64,000 bases of DNA, taken from contig CANOKL010000008.1 of assembly GCA_947566645.1 (NCBI GenBank), positions 44,372 through 108,371 on the forward strand. Reading direction: 5' to 3'. This document shows, piece by piece, positions 9,354-16,854 of the stretch (position 1 is the stretch's first letter; each line of letters opens with the position of its first letter). The translations under genes and the position numbers were made by a program. This DNA comes from an uncultured Lachnospiraceae bacterium. Its GTDB lineage: Bacteria; Bacillota; Clostridia; Lachnospirales; Lachnospiraceae. The notes under the pieces are model-generated. The model was not told the DNA's origin. It searched no databases and worked only from the letters and a program-made list of their open reading frames with translations.

Positions 9354-9383
9354 AGCACCTAAACCGTTTTTGGCTTAGATGCT
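9354..9383 (-). terminator. Terminator after the PBECR4-like unit
   Basis: On the minus strand AGCATCTAAGCC pairs with GGTTTAGGTGCT across a short A-rich loop, then GTTTTACTT. The small gene's stop codon (9375-9377) lies inside the stem. Confidence 0.7.
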
Positions 9384-9515
9384 GTGATTGCTGTTTTTAT
9401 TCTGTTGTACTGCCTTCCGTTTTACCTTCTGGCGAGATTTCCTCTGCCTTTTATCGTACATCTCGTGTATCCAGTCCTTTACGGGGGCTTTCCACATCTC
9501 TTTCTTATATGCCAT
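9375..9515 (-). CDS. Small basic protein of 46 residues, function unknown
   Basis: A short reading frame directly after the PBECR4-like gene. Its GGGAG ribosome site overlaps the stop of the upstream gene, and ATG 9515 is seven bases past that stop, so the two are probably translationally coupled. The product MAYKKEMWKAPVKDWIHEMY continues into a very basic, Lys/Arg/Gln-rich tail and has no Cys. The reading frame ends inside the transcription terminator. Such a charged small protein could bind RNA or the upstream protein, but I do not recognise a family. It could also be chance, hence moderate confidence. Confidence 0.45.
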   Translation of the reverse strand: MAYKKEMWKAPVKDWIHEMYDKRQRKSRQKVKRKAVQQNKNSNHSI

Positions 9516-9522
9516 TTCTTCT

Positions 9523-10359
9523 TTACTCCCATAGTGCAAGGAAATCCGATACAAGGGCCTTTTCCCTCTTATCCACGCATTTTGCAAGCAGTCCCGCCCC
9601 ATCATTTAACATATCCATTGTGTGGTATATGCCAAATTTCTTGTTCAGACGGAGAATAGATTTTATAAGTTTACTATCTGCCCGTATTCCTGCGGTTGCA
9701 AGCATTTTTTCTATGCCAGTCTGCTCCCTCTGTTCTGCTTCCAAACTTTGGTAAATAACTTCTACCCGCTTTGTTTCTTTCTCTTCACGGACAATCTTAC
9801 TGATTTCATAGCAATGTGTAAGATTCCGGTAATGTAAGTCATAATCCTCATTCTTTTTATAATCCACCATAAACGAATTACAGTGGCATATCTTTTCTTT
9901 GGATTTTACTGCCTTTATAATGCCCAACTGTAAAACAACATCCGTCTGCTGGTTTACAAGCAGGTAATCTGTCTTTAACTGAAGCTCCGGGTTTGCTGTA
10001 ATATCATATAGATACAAAACAGACTCCGTCCGCAGCATTTCATTGATTCGTGGCAGGTTGTTAATTTTTCCATAAACCATTGCCGCCATAGACTCCTGTT
10101 TCTCAACCCGCTTATAATATTTCCGGATTAGTTTTTCAATGGAATCATAGCACAGCCGCCCCGATTTTATCATATAAACCCCACGGTCCCCTTCAAACAT
10201 TCCCTCCTTTGCAATATACTGCATACCCATAAGATGCGGTATTTTTAATTCTCCGTTTGTCAAATGGAGGATTCTTTTCGGTATATGGATATAATAGTCA
10301 TATCTGCATAAAATCTGTTTGATTTCGTTAAATTTATCCAACAGCCTTGTATCTTTCAT
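9523..10359 (-). CDS. Putative PBECR4-type nuclease (toxin-like protein)
   Basis: A 278-residue soluble protein. The N-terminal 190 residues follow the pattern I associate with PBECR4 domains (phage Barnase-EndoU-ColicinE5/D-RelE-like nucleases): IPHLMGMQY near 41-49, a helical part with GKINNLPRINEML near 98-110, then DYLLVNQQ..VVLQLGI and a conserved CNSFMVDY strand. The C-terminal about 80 residues are charged and helical, of unknown role. Proteins of this class are predicted RNases of phage, conjugative elements and toxin systems. The gene is preceded by a separate promoter, a structured RNA and a terminator-like hairpin, and followed by a tiny coupled gene. The ribosome site (AAGAGAG, ten bases away) is weak. 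Family assignment is from memory of motifs and is not certain. Confidence 0.5.
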   Translation of the reverse strand: MKDTRLLDKFNEIKQILCRYDYYIHIPKRILHLTNGELKIPHLMGMQYIAKEGMFEGDRGVYMIKSGRLCYDSIEKLIRKYYKRVEKQESMAAMVYGKINNLPRINEMLRTESVLYLYDITANPELQLKTDYLLVNQQTDVVLQLGIIKAVKSKEKICHCNSFMVDYKKNEDYDLHYRNLTHCYEISKIVREEKETKRVEVIYQSLEAEQREQTGIEKMLATAGIRADSKLIKSILRLNKKFGIYHTMDMLNDGAGLLAKCVDKREKALVSDFLALWE

Positions 10360-10380
10360 AGCGTTTTATCTCTCTTTCAG

Positions 10381-10427
10381 AAAAGAAAACTGCCTGGGCT
10401 GTCAGGCTCAGGCATCACTTTTCTTTT
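10381..10427 (-). terminator. Terminator-like hairpin between the RNA and the PBECR4-like gene
   Basis: The outer arms AAAAGAAAA and TTTTCTTTT are perfectly complementary and enclose TGCCTG/CAGGCA. As minus-strand RNA the hairpin ends in TTTTCTTTT, 22 bases before the ATG. It would stop most transcripts and allow limited read-through into the gene, as in type III toxin-antitoxin loci. Confidence 0.55.
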
Positions 10428-10558
10428 TGAATTGCAATTCTGGGAGCAGTCCTATGATAATTCCATAGGCAGAGAGCTTCTTTGTATTTCTATTGCCCGC
10501 AAAGTCGGGACGGGTAGCTCCTCTCTATCGCCGCAAAAGCACTGAAGCTTTTCATTGC
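10381..10558 (-). ncRNA. Candidate structured RNA upstream of the PBECR4-like gene
   Basis: About 180 nt between a strong promoter and a terminator-like hairpin, without a convincing reading frame. Paired segments on the minus strand: ATAGGCA near the 5' end with TGCCTAT (about 95 nt later), AAAAGC with GCTTTT, AGAGAGGAGCT with AGCTCTCT, CCCG with CGGG inside it, and a GAATTGCAATTC palindrome before the terminator. GGAGC can alternatively pair with a later GCTCC, so two competing folds are possible. It could be an antitoxin RNA or riboregulator; a housekeeping RNA such as 6S or a raiA-type RNA is an alternative I cannot exclude. Confidence 0.55.
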
Positions 10559-10562
10559 CTAT

Positions 10563-10591
10563 AATTTATCATGTCTCTGCTGTATTGTCAA
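10563..10591 (-). promoter_or_regulatory. Promoter of the candidate RNA
   Basis: Minus strand TTGACA (10586-10591), a 17-base spacer and TAAATT (10563-10568). Transcription would start near 10557, about 200 bases before the protein start. Confidence 0.65.
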
Positions 10592-10711
10592 CTGCTTTCG
10601 TTCTTTTTTCCGCCATTTTCCATCTGTAAGGTTACTGTGTGCTACGCGGCAAAATTTAAGGCTGCCGCCGACATCTCATGCCAGCGACAGCCCTTGATTC
10701 TACGCTATTTC

Positions 10712-11722
10712 TTAAAATTTCCCATTCTGTGCTGCTTCCTCAATACTTACTGCAACAGCTACTGTCATACCTACCATCGGGTTATTTCCTGCCCCGATCA
10801 GTCCCATCATCTCTACATGAGCCGGTACGGATGAGGAACCTGCAAACTGTGCGTCAGAATGCATACGTCCTAATGTATCTGTCATACCATAGGAAGCCGG
10901 TCCTGCCGCCATGTTATCCGGGTGAAGGGTACGTCCTGTACCGCCGCCGGATGCTACGGAGAAGTACTTCTTGCCCTGCTCGATACACTCCTTCTTGTAT
11001 GTACCTGCAACCGGATGCTGGAAACGTGTCGGGTTGGTAGAATTACCAGTAATAGACACGTCTACGCCTTCCTTATGCATAATTGCAACGCCCTCACGTA
11101 CATCATTTGCACCATAGCAGTTTACTTTGGAACGAAGTCCTTCGGAGTATGGAATTCTCTGAACCTCTTTTAATTCTCCTGTATAGTAGTCGTACTCTGT
11201 CTCTACATATGTAAATCCGTTAATTCTGGAAATGATCTTTGCAGCATCCTTTCCAAGTCCGTTCAGGATAACGCGGAGCGGTTTCTTACGAACCTTGTTC
11301 GCCTTCTCTGCAATACCGATCGCACCCTCTGCTGCTGCGAATGACTCATGTCCTGCAAGGAATGCGAAGCAGTCTGTATCCTCCTCAAGGAGCATCTTTC
11401 CTAAGTTACCGTGTCCGAGGCCTACCTTTCTCTGGTCAGCTACAGAACCTGGAATACAGAAAGCCTGAAGGCCTTCCCCGATTGCTGCCGCTGCATCTGC
11501 TGCTGTCTTACAGCCCTTCTTAATAGCAATTGCAGCACCTACTGTATATGCCCAGCACGCATTCTCAAAACAAATCGGCTGGATGCCTTTTACCTGGTTA
11601 TATACATCAAGCCCGGCATCTTTTGTAATCTTCTCAGCTTCTTCAATTGAAGCGATGCCATAGCTTCCTAATACTTCATTGATTTTATCAATTCTTCTTT
11701 CATATGATTCAAATAAAGCCAT
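10712..11722 (-). CDS. GGGtGRT protein
   Basis: Member of an anaerobe protein family named after its conserved GGGTGRT segment (here 259-265, in VASGGGTGRTLHPDNMAAGP). It has 336 residues, is cytosolic and has no membrane segment. Other strongly conserved-looking stretches are FCIPGSVADQRKVGLGHGN near 88-106 and MMGLIGAGNNPMVGMTVA near the C-terminus. Function is not established; its regular neighbour is a NifU-like iron-sulfur scaffold, as here, suggesting work on an iron-sulfur or other metal cofactor. It follows that gene by 172 bases containing a cloverleaf-like element. A good ribosome site (AGGAGG) precedes ATG 11722. Confidence 0.85.
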   Translation of the reverse strand: MALFESYERRIDKINEVLGSYGIASIEEAEKITKDAGLDVYNQVKGIQPICFENACWAYTVGAAIAIKKGCKTAADAAAAIGEGLQAFCIPGSVADQRKVGLGHGNLGKMLLEEDTDCFAFLAGHESFAAAEGAIGIAEKANKVRKKPLRVILNGLGKDAAKIISRINGFTYVETEYDYYTGELKEVQRIPYSEGLRSKVNCYGANDVREGVAIMHKEGVDVSITGNSTNPTRFQHPVAGTYKKECIEQGKKYFSVASGGGTGRTLHPDNMAAGPASYGMTDTLGRMHSDAQFAGSSSVPAHVEMMGLIGAGNNPMVGMTVAVAVSIEEAAQNGKF

Positions 11723-11773
11723 TTACTTGTCCTCCTGATTATTTGTGGCTATGTAATTTTTCGCTGTAATGCA

Positions 11774-11882
11774 GACACAGATTGAACTTCGTTCAATCCG
11801 GCGCGTTGCGCCTTCGCATCCTGTCCTGACCTGACGATTTCATGCACGCATGAATCGTCCGCCCATGCCAGTCTGCTGTGTC
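11774..11882. other. Cloverleaf-like inverted-repeat element between NifU-like and GGGtGRT genes
   Basis: A closing stem GACACAG (11774-11780) with CTGTGTC (11876-11882) encloses three perfect hairpins: GATTGAAC/GTTCAATC (11780-11798), GGCGC/GCGCC (11800-11812) and GACGATT..CATG/CATG..AATCGTC (11833-11859). It would form in the operon transcript. It could be a processing or stability element, a small mobile repeat, or a structured RNA; no known class is recognised. Confidence 0.6.
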
Positions 11883-11894
11883 CGCTTATCGCGG

Positions 11895-12587
11895 CTATTC
11901 TTTTCTCGGATCTATAATCTTTGCGGCATCTGCGACACGTCCATACTGTCCTTTTGCCTTTTCCCATGCATCATTCGGGGTATCGCCTGCTTTGATAAAG
12001 TCGGTTAATTTTCCAAGACTTACAAACTGGTATCCGATGATCTCGTCATTCTCGTCCAAAGCAATACCCGTTACATAACCTTCTGCCATCTCAAGATAAC
12101 GGGGACCCTTTGCCAGTGTTCCGTACATTGTACCAACCTGTGAACGAAGTCCCTTTCCAAGATCCTCAAGACCTGCGCCGACCGGAAGGCCGTCCTCTGA
12201 AAATGCGCTCTGGGTTCTTCCGTATACGATCTGCAGGAACAGCTCTCTCATAGCTGTATTAATCGCATCACAGACAAGGTCTGTATTAAGTGCCTCCAAA
12301 ATGGTCTTACCAGGAAGAATCTCAGATGCCATGGCTGCAGAATGGGTCATACCTGAACATCCGATTGTCTCAACCAATGCCTCCTGGATAATTCCTTCCT
12401 TTACGTTCAAAGTGAGTTTACAGGTTCCCTGCTGAGGAGCACACCAGCCAATGCCGTGTGTCAGACCGGAAATGTCCTTCACCTCTTTTGCTTTTACCCA
12501 TTTCGCCTCTTCCGGAATCGGAGCCGGTCCGTGATTTGCACCCTGGGCTACCGGACACATCATTTCTACTTCGTGTGAATAAATCAT
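11895..12587 (-). CDS. NifU/IscU-like iron-sulfur cluster scaffold protein
   Basis: Probable scaffold on which iron-sulfur clusters are built or held before transfer. It has 230 residues. Cysteines at C49, C56, C77 (in VETIGCSGMTHSAAMAS) and C106 (DLVCDAINTAMRELF) correspond to the scaffold Cys pattern; an extra N-terminal C11 precedes the domain. The C-terminal part beyond about 150 is family-specific. ATG 12587 follows AAGGAG by seven bases. It is the upstream gene of the pair with the GGGtGRT protein. It differs from standard IscU (about 140 residues), so the client may be specific to this pathway. Confidence 0.8.
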   Translation of the reverse strand: MIYSHEVEMMCPVAQGANHGPAPIPEEAKWVKAKEVKDISGLTHGIGWCAPQQGTCKLTLNVKEGIIQEALVETIGCSGMTHSAAMASEILPGKTILEALNTDLVCDAINTAMRELFLQIVYGRTQSAFSEDGLPVGAGLEDLGKGLRSQVGTMYGTLAKGPRYLEMAEGYVTGIALDENDEIIGYQFVSLGKLTDFIKAGDTPNDAWEKAKGQYGRVADAAKIIDPRKE

Positions 12588-12741
12588 TTTAAAACTCCTT
12601 TCAAATACGTATTGTTATTTCTTTAACACCATACGTCATTATTTTCTCATATATTTAAAATTTCGTCAATTATTAGTTTCCTTATTTTACCGCCATTTTC
12701 TATGTATTTCACCGCCATTACCGCCATTCCCACTCCGAATG

Positions 12742-12780
12742 CTCTCTCCTGCCCTGCTTTTCACTTCTCACCAGCAGGAG
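12742..12780. other. Hairpin downstream of cinA
   Basis: CTCTCCTGC (12742-12750) and GCAGGAGAG (12772-12780) are perfectly complementary around a 21-base loop. It lies just after the cinA stop, but no T-run follows on the minus strand, so it may protect the 3' end or end transcription with help. Confidence 0.5.
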
Positions 12781-12791
12781 AGAGTCTTATA

Positions 12792-14039
12792 CTAGTATTG
12801 ATTCAGCTCTTCCCGAAGCAGTGTAAGAGCCCTTACTACCGCATAGTCCCGGTTCTTCTCCCTGTTCCCCGAAAAACGGAACTCCTCCACACGCGTATGC
12901 CCCTTCACAGAGCATCCGATATAAACCAGTCCCACCGGCTTTTCCTTTGTCCCTCCGTCAGGCCCTGCAATTCCGGTTACACTGAGCGCCGCATCCGCGC
13001 CCGCTGCTTTTGCTGCACCCTCCGCCATCTCCCTTGCCGTCTGCGGACTCACTGCACCATACTGTTCGAGCGTCCCTGCAGCCACTCCGAGGAGCCTGCT
13101 CTTTGCCTCATTGGAATAGGTTATATATCCCTCGTTATATACGCCGGAGGCTCCCGCCACATTCATAATTCTTCCCGCCAGTTTACCGCCAGTGCAGGAT
13201 TCTGCTGTTGTGAGCGTGAATTTTTTCTCCTTCAGAATCCGGACAATGACATCCTCGAGACTCTCCTTCTCCTCTTCCGTGTAAATCAGATCTCCAAAAC
13301 GGCGGCGGAGCTCTTCGAGCACAGGAAGTATCAGGGCTTCTGCTTTTTCCTCACTCTCTGCCTTGGCAGTAATACGCAGATGTACCTCTCCTAACTTGGC
13401 ATAAGGTGCAATTGTGGGATTCGTCTGGACCTCCATCAGATCTGTGATGACGGTTTCTGCCTTGCTTTCCCCGATCCCACATAGCTTTACCATCTTCGAG
13501 TAGATTCCTTCTGGTTCGAGCTCGTCCAGATAAGGGGCAATTGATTCTTCAAACATAGCTTTCAGCTCATCCGGCGGGCCGGGAAGAAGGATCACAGTCT
13601 TCCCGGCCTCCCTGTCTTCCAGGATCAGGCCGGGCGCAGTGCCATTATGATTCTCCACCACCCGGGCATCCTCCGGTACCAGTGCCTGTTTCCAGTTATT
13701 TTCAGTGATCTGGGTACGTTTCATTTTCTGAAAATATGCGGATATGGACTCCTTTACATGCACATCCTCATGAAGCTCTCTTCCAAATACACGCGCCGCC
13801 ACTTCCTTAGTCAGGTCATCTTTCGTAGGTCCGAGTCCTCCGCTGAGAATTACAATATCTGATCTGGAAAGGGCTGTCTGTAATGTTTCCTCAAGACGCT
13901 CCTCATTATCTCCTACCACACTCTGATGATAGCAGGATAATCCAAGGGCAGCACACCGTTCAGACAGATACGCTGCATTCGTATTTACAATATTTCCCAG
14001 AAGAATCTCCGTTCCTACTGATAAAAGCTCTACGGTCAT
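12792..14039 (-). CDS. cinA: Competence/damage-inducible protein CinA (NMN deamidase type)
   Basis: Two-domain protein of 415 residues. The N-terminal molybdopterin-binding-like domain (MTVELLSVGTEILLGN, then ILSGGLGPTKDDLTKE) acts on ADP-ribose or NMN-related nucleotides in studied homologues. The C-terminal PncC domain (TTAESCTGGKLAGRI and VTGIAGPDGGTKEKPVG) deamidates NMN in NAD recycling. It is last gene of the yicC-gmk-rpoZ-rimO-pgsA-cinA run, two bases after pgsA. GGAGGG lies eight bases before ATG 14039. The link with competence comes from its place before recA in other Firmicutes, not seen here. Confidence 0.94.
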   Translation of the reverse strand: MTVELLSVGTEILLGNIVNTNAAYLSERCAALGLSCYHQSVVGDNEERLEETLQTALSRSDIVILSGGLGPTKDDLTKEVAARVFGRELHEDVHVKESISAYFQKMKRTQITENNWKQALVPEDARVVENHNGTAPGLILEDREAGKTVILLPGPPDELKAMFEESIAPYLDELEPEGIYSKMVKLCGIGESKAETVITDLMEVQTNPTIAPYAKLGEVHLRITAKAESEEKAEALILPVLEELRRRFGDLIYTEEEKESLEDVIVRILKEKKFTLTTAESCTGGKLAGRIMNVAGASGVYNEGYITYSNEAKSRLLGVAAGTLEQYGAVSPQTAREMAEGAAKAAGADAALSVTGIAGPDGGTKEKPVGLVYIGCSVKGHTRVEEFRFSGNREKNRDYAVVRALTLLREELNQY

Positions 14040-14041
14040 TC

Positions 14042-14584
14042 CTACATCCCTCCCTTTGTAAGTACTTCTATATTCTTTGCCACATAATCGATCAAAGAAA
14101 CAACCGTCAAGATTAAGGATACCCAGATCAAGGCTGTTCCAATCATCTGAAATATCCCGCCAAGATCCGCAATCAGCACAATAATCATTGCCATCTGGGA
14201 AACGGTCTTGAATTTTCCCCAGTAGCTCGCCGCGATCACAATTCCATTATCTGATGCCACAAGCCGGAATCCACTGATAATAAATTCCCTGGCAATAATT
14301 ACGATCACGAACCATGCCTCCAGCATCCCTGCCGGAATCAGGCAGATCATGGCTGAGCAGACAAGAAGCTTGTCTGCAAGCGGATCCATAAACTTTCCGA
14401 AATTCGTCACAAGATTCCTTGCCCGGGCAATCTTCCCATCCAGCATATCCGTAAGACTCGCGACACAAAAAATCACAAGAGCAATCCACTTATTTGCCGC
14501 GCCGCCCACATCCGTCAGCATAAAAAACACGAAAAACGGCACCATAACCACTCTCAATACTGTCAGCTTATTTGGTAAATTCAT
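14042..14584 (-). CDS. pgsA: CDP-diacylglycerol--glycerol-3-phosphate 3-phosphatidyltransferase
   Basis: Membrane enzyme that joins CDP-diacylglycerol and glycerol-3-phosphate, the committed step to phosphatidylglycerol and cardiolipin. It has 180 residues and about five membrane helices. The CDP-alcohol phosphotransferase signature D-G-x2-A-R-x8-G-x3-D-x3-D is visible from LTDMLDGKIARARN to GKFMDPLADKLL (about 45-73). Its start overlaps the rimO stop by four bases (ATGA type), showing coupling. GGAG precedes the ATG by ten bases. Confidence 0.95.
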   Translation of the reverse strand: MNLPNKLTVLRVVMVPFFVFFMLTDVGGAANKWIALVIFCVASLTDMLDGKIARARNLVTNFGKFMDPLADKLLVCSAMICLIPAGMLEAWFVIVIIAREFIISGFRLVASDNGIVIAASYWGKFKTVSQMAMIIVLIADLGGIFQMIGTALIWVSLILTVVSLIDYVAKNIEVLTKGGM

Positions 14585-15957
14585 TCTACTAACTCTCCTA
14601 TCAAATCATATTCCAACGCCCCTGTCACCTTTACCCGGGCAAAGTCACCGGACATCAGCTCCCTGTCTGTATTGATAAATATAAGTCCGTCCACATTAGG
14701 GGCGTCCTTTTGCGTTCTCCCCACATAGACATTCTCGTCGGCAACCTTCCCCTCAATCATTACAAGGATCTCCTGTCCCTCCATTGTCTCTGCCCGTGCA
14801 AATGCAATCTCCTGCTGAAGCTCCATAAGCTCTGCCTGGCGTTCTTCTTTTACCTCTTCCGGGATCTGTCCCGGCATCTCTGCCGCCGGCGTGTCCTCTT
14901 CCGGGGAATAGGTAAATACCCCCAGCCGGTCGAACTCCATCTCATCTACAAATTCCAGAAGCTCTCTGTGCTGCTCCTTCGTCTCCCCCGGGAATCCAGT
15001 GATCAGCGTGGTACGGAGGGTAATATCCGGGATTTCCTCCCTGAGTCTTCTGATCATTTCCTTCAGCTGTTTTTTTGAGGTACGCCTGCCCATCCCTTTC
15101 AAAACTGCGTCACTGGCATGCTGAACCGGAAGATCCAGATAATGGCAGATCTTTTTTTCCTCCTTCATCACCTGGATCAGCTCATCGTAGATCTCCTCCG
15201 GATAGCAGTAGAGAATCCGGATCCACTTAAGGCCGCTGATCTGGCACAGCCGCTTAAGAAGCCTGTGCAGGGATTTTTCTCCATAGAGATCCTTTCCGTA
15301 GAGCGTTGTCTCCTGCGCCACAAGAATCAGCTCCTTTACCCCCTGCCCGGCAAGCTCCTTTGCCTCCTTCACAAGACGTTCCATAGGCACACTCCGGTAT
15401 CTGCCCCGGAGCTTTGGAATAATACAGTACGTACAGTGCTTGTCGCACCCCTCTGCAATCTTCAGATACGCATAATGACCGCCAGTCGTCACAAGCCGCC
15501 TCGTCTCCAGAAGCGGGAGGGCATCCAGATCCCCCAGTGTTACGCTGCCCTTACCTGCAAGTGTCTCTTTTATCACATCGCAAATCCTGCCATAGGCTGT
15601 CGTTCCCAGCACTGCGTCCACTTCCGGAAGCTCTGTACCGATCTCCTTATAATATCTCTGGGCAAGACAACCAGTAACAATCAGGGCTTTCAGATTCCCT
15701 GTCTTCTTGTATTCAGCCATCTCCAGTATGGTCTGGATACTCTCCTCCTTGGCATCATGGATAAAGCAGCAGGTATTGATCACAATCACATCTGCCTCTG
15801 TCTCATCATCTACAATCTGGTATCCCCCATCCTCCAGAAGTCCAAGCATTACCTCTGAATCAACCAGATTCTTATCGCATCCGAGAGAGACAAACAATAC
15901 TCTTGTCTTCAAGAAAGGCAGACACCCTCCCGTATCTGCCCCATACTTCTTATTCAT
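14581..15957 (-). CDS. rimO: Ribosomal protein S12 methylthiotransferase
   Basis: Radical-SAM enzyme that adds a methylthio group to an aspartate of ribosomal protein S12. Domains in order: N-terminal UPF0004 (LFVSLGCDKNLVDSEVM with its Cys, then INTCCFIHDA and VTGCLAQRY), radical SAM core with the CDKHCTYC cluster motif, and a C-terminal TRAM domain. The start is uncertain: ATG 15957 overlaps the rpoZ stop, ATG 15972 lies deeper in rpoZ, and TTG 15912 would give the typical MKTRVLFVSLGCDKN start with GGGAGG some 13 bases upstream. I give 15957 as a compromise. It overlaps pgsA at its 3' end. Confidence 0.94.
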   Translation of the reverse strand: MNKKYGADTGGCLPFLKTRVLFVSLGCDKNLVDSEVMLGLLEDGGYQIVDDETEADVIVINTCCFIHDAKEESIQTILEMAEYKKTGNLKALIVTGCLAQRYYKEIGTELPEVDAVLGTTAYGRICDVIKETLAGKGSVTLGDLDALPLLETRRLVTTGGHYAYLKIAEGCDKHCTYCIIPKLRGRYRSVPMERLVKEAKELAGQGVKELILVAQETTLYGKDLYGEKSLHRLLKRLCQISGLKWIRILYCYPEEIYDELIQVMKEEKKICHYLDLPVQHASDAVLKGMGRRTSKKQLKEMIRRLREEIPDITLRTTLITGFPGETKEQHRELLEFVDEMEFDRLGVFTYSPEEDTPAAEMPGQIPEEVKEERQAELMELQQEIAFARAETMEGQEILVMIEGKVADENVYVGRTQKDAPNVDGLIFINTDRELMSGDFARVKVTGALEYDLIGELVE

Positions 15958-16189
15958 CTTCCTCACCGGCAACCTTGATCTTTGCCTGGTTCAGCTCATC
16001 AATAGCGATTGAGAGAGCCTTGCCTCTTCCCTTCGTGCTCACAAGGGGAATGGAACCGTCTATTAGCTCACGGGCACGCTTTGCAGTAGCCATTACGATG
16101 GAATAGCGGCTGTTTACAACCTTCGTTGCACCTTCCTCAACGTCCTTATTCACTACCTTCATTAAATCTGTGTAAGATGGATGTAACAT
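15950..16189 (-). CDS. rpoZ: RNA polymerase omega subunit
   Basis: Small RNA polymerase subunit that helps assemble and stabilise the beta-prime chain. It has 79 residues. The region SRYSIVMATAKRARELI at about 28-44 is the omega signature, followed by ..KALSIAIDEL. AGGAG is eight bases before ATG 16189. It follows gmk, whose TGA stop lies directly upstream; the yicC-gmk-rpoZ order is standard in Firmicutes. The 3' end overlaps rimO. Confidence 0.95.
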   Translation of the reverse strand: MLHPSYTDLMKVVNKDVEEGATKVVNSRYSIVMATAKRARELIDGSIPLVSTKGRGKALSIAIDELNQAKIKVAGEEDE

Positions 16190-16192
16190 ACA

Positions 16193-16843
16193 TCATTCTC
16201 CTTTCAAATCTCTCTTTATATTCTCAATCATCCTCTGATTACGTGAAACTCTTCTGTGCTCTCCCTGAATAATCCTGTGTACCTCTTCCACACACTCGTC
16301 AAGTCTGTCATTAATAATCAGATAATCATAGCGTTCTATTCCCTGTGCCTCTTCCTTCGCACGGCCGAGCCGGTACTCAATCACATCCATGGTCTCCGTC
16401 CCCCTGCCGGCCAGACGTCTCTTAAGCTCTGCAGCAGTAGGCGGTGTTACAAACAAAAGCAGCGTATCCGGGAACTTCTCCTTCACCTTCAGCGCCCCCT
16501 GTATCTCAATCTCCAGGATCACGTCCTTTCCTGCCTTTAACTGCTCTTCCACATACATACGCGGCGTTCCGTAATAATTTTCCACATATCTAGCATACTC
16601 TATCAGCTCATCTTTCGCAATCATTTTTTCAAATTCTTCCTTTGATTTGAAGAAATATGCCTTTCCCTCTTCCTCGCCGGGCCTTGGCTTCCTTGTTGTT
16701 GCAGAGACTGACAATGCATAATTATCATATTTTTCAAGAAGCTCCTTCATGATGGTGCCCTTACCTGCACCTGAAAAGCCAGATACTACAATAAGAATCC
16801 CTTCCTTATCTATCTTTTCTCTATCCATCTTTTCTCTATCCAT
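16193..16843 (-). CDS. gmk: Guanylate kinase
   Basis: Phosphorylates GMP to GDP with ATP; also a target of (p)ppGpp in Firmicutes. It has 216 residues. The P-loop GFSGAGKGT lies at about 22-30, the GMP-binding stretch SATTRKPRPGE follows, then YYGTPRMYVEEQL and a lid with RLAGRGTETMDVIEYRL. The N-terminus is odd: MDREK occurs twice in a row, encoded by an exact 15-base duplication (ATGGATAGAGAAAAG), giving starts at 16843 and 16828; neither has a clear ribosome site. The remA gene, usual between yicC and gmk in Bacilli and many Clostridia, is absent. Confidence 0.95.
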   Translation of the reverse strand: MDREKMDREKIDKEGILIVVSGFSGAGKGTIMKELLEKYDNYALSVSATTRKPRPGEEEGKAYFFKSKEEFEKMIAKDELIEYARYVENYYGTPRMYVEEQLKAGKDVILEIEIQGALKVKEKFPDTLLLFVTPPTAAELKRRLAGRGTETMDVIEYRLGRAKEEAQGIERYDYLIINDRLDECVEEVHRIIQGEHRRVSRNQRMIENIKRDLKGE

Positions 16844-16854
16844 CTCTTCTACCC

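Noticed and set aside
12601..12669. Promoter of the NifU-like gene (TTGACG-17-GAAAAT)
   Set aside because: The -10 match is poor; start-site data would be needed.
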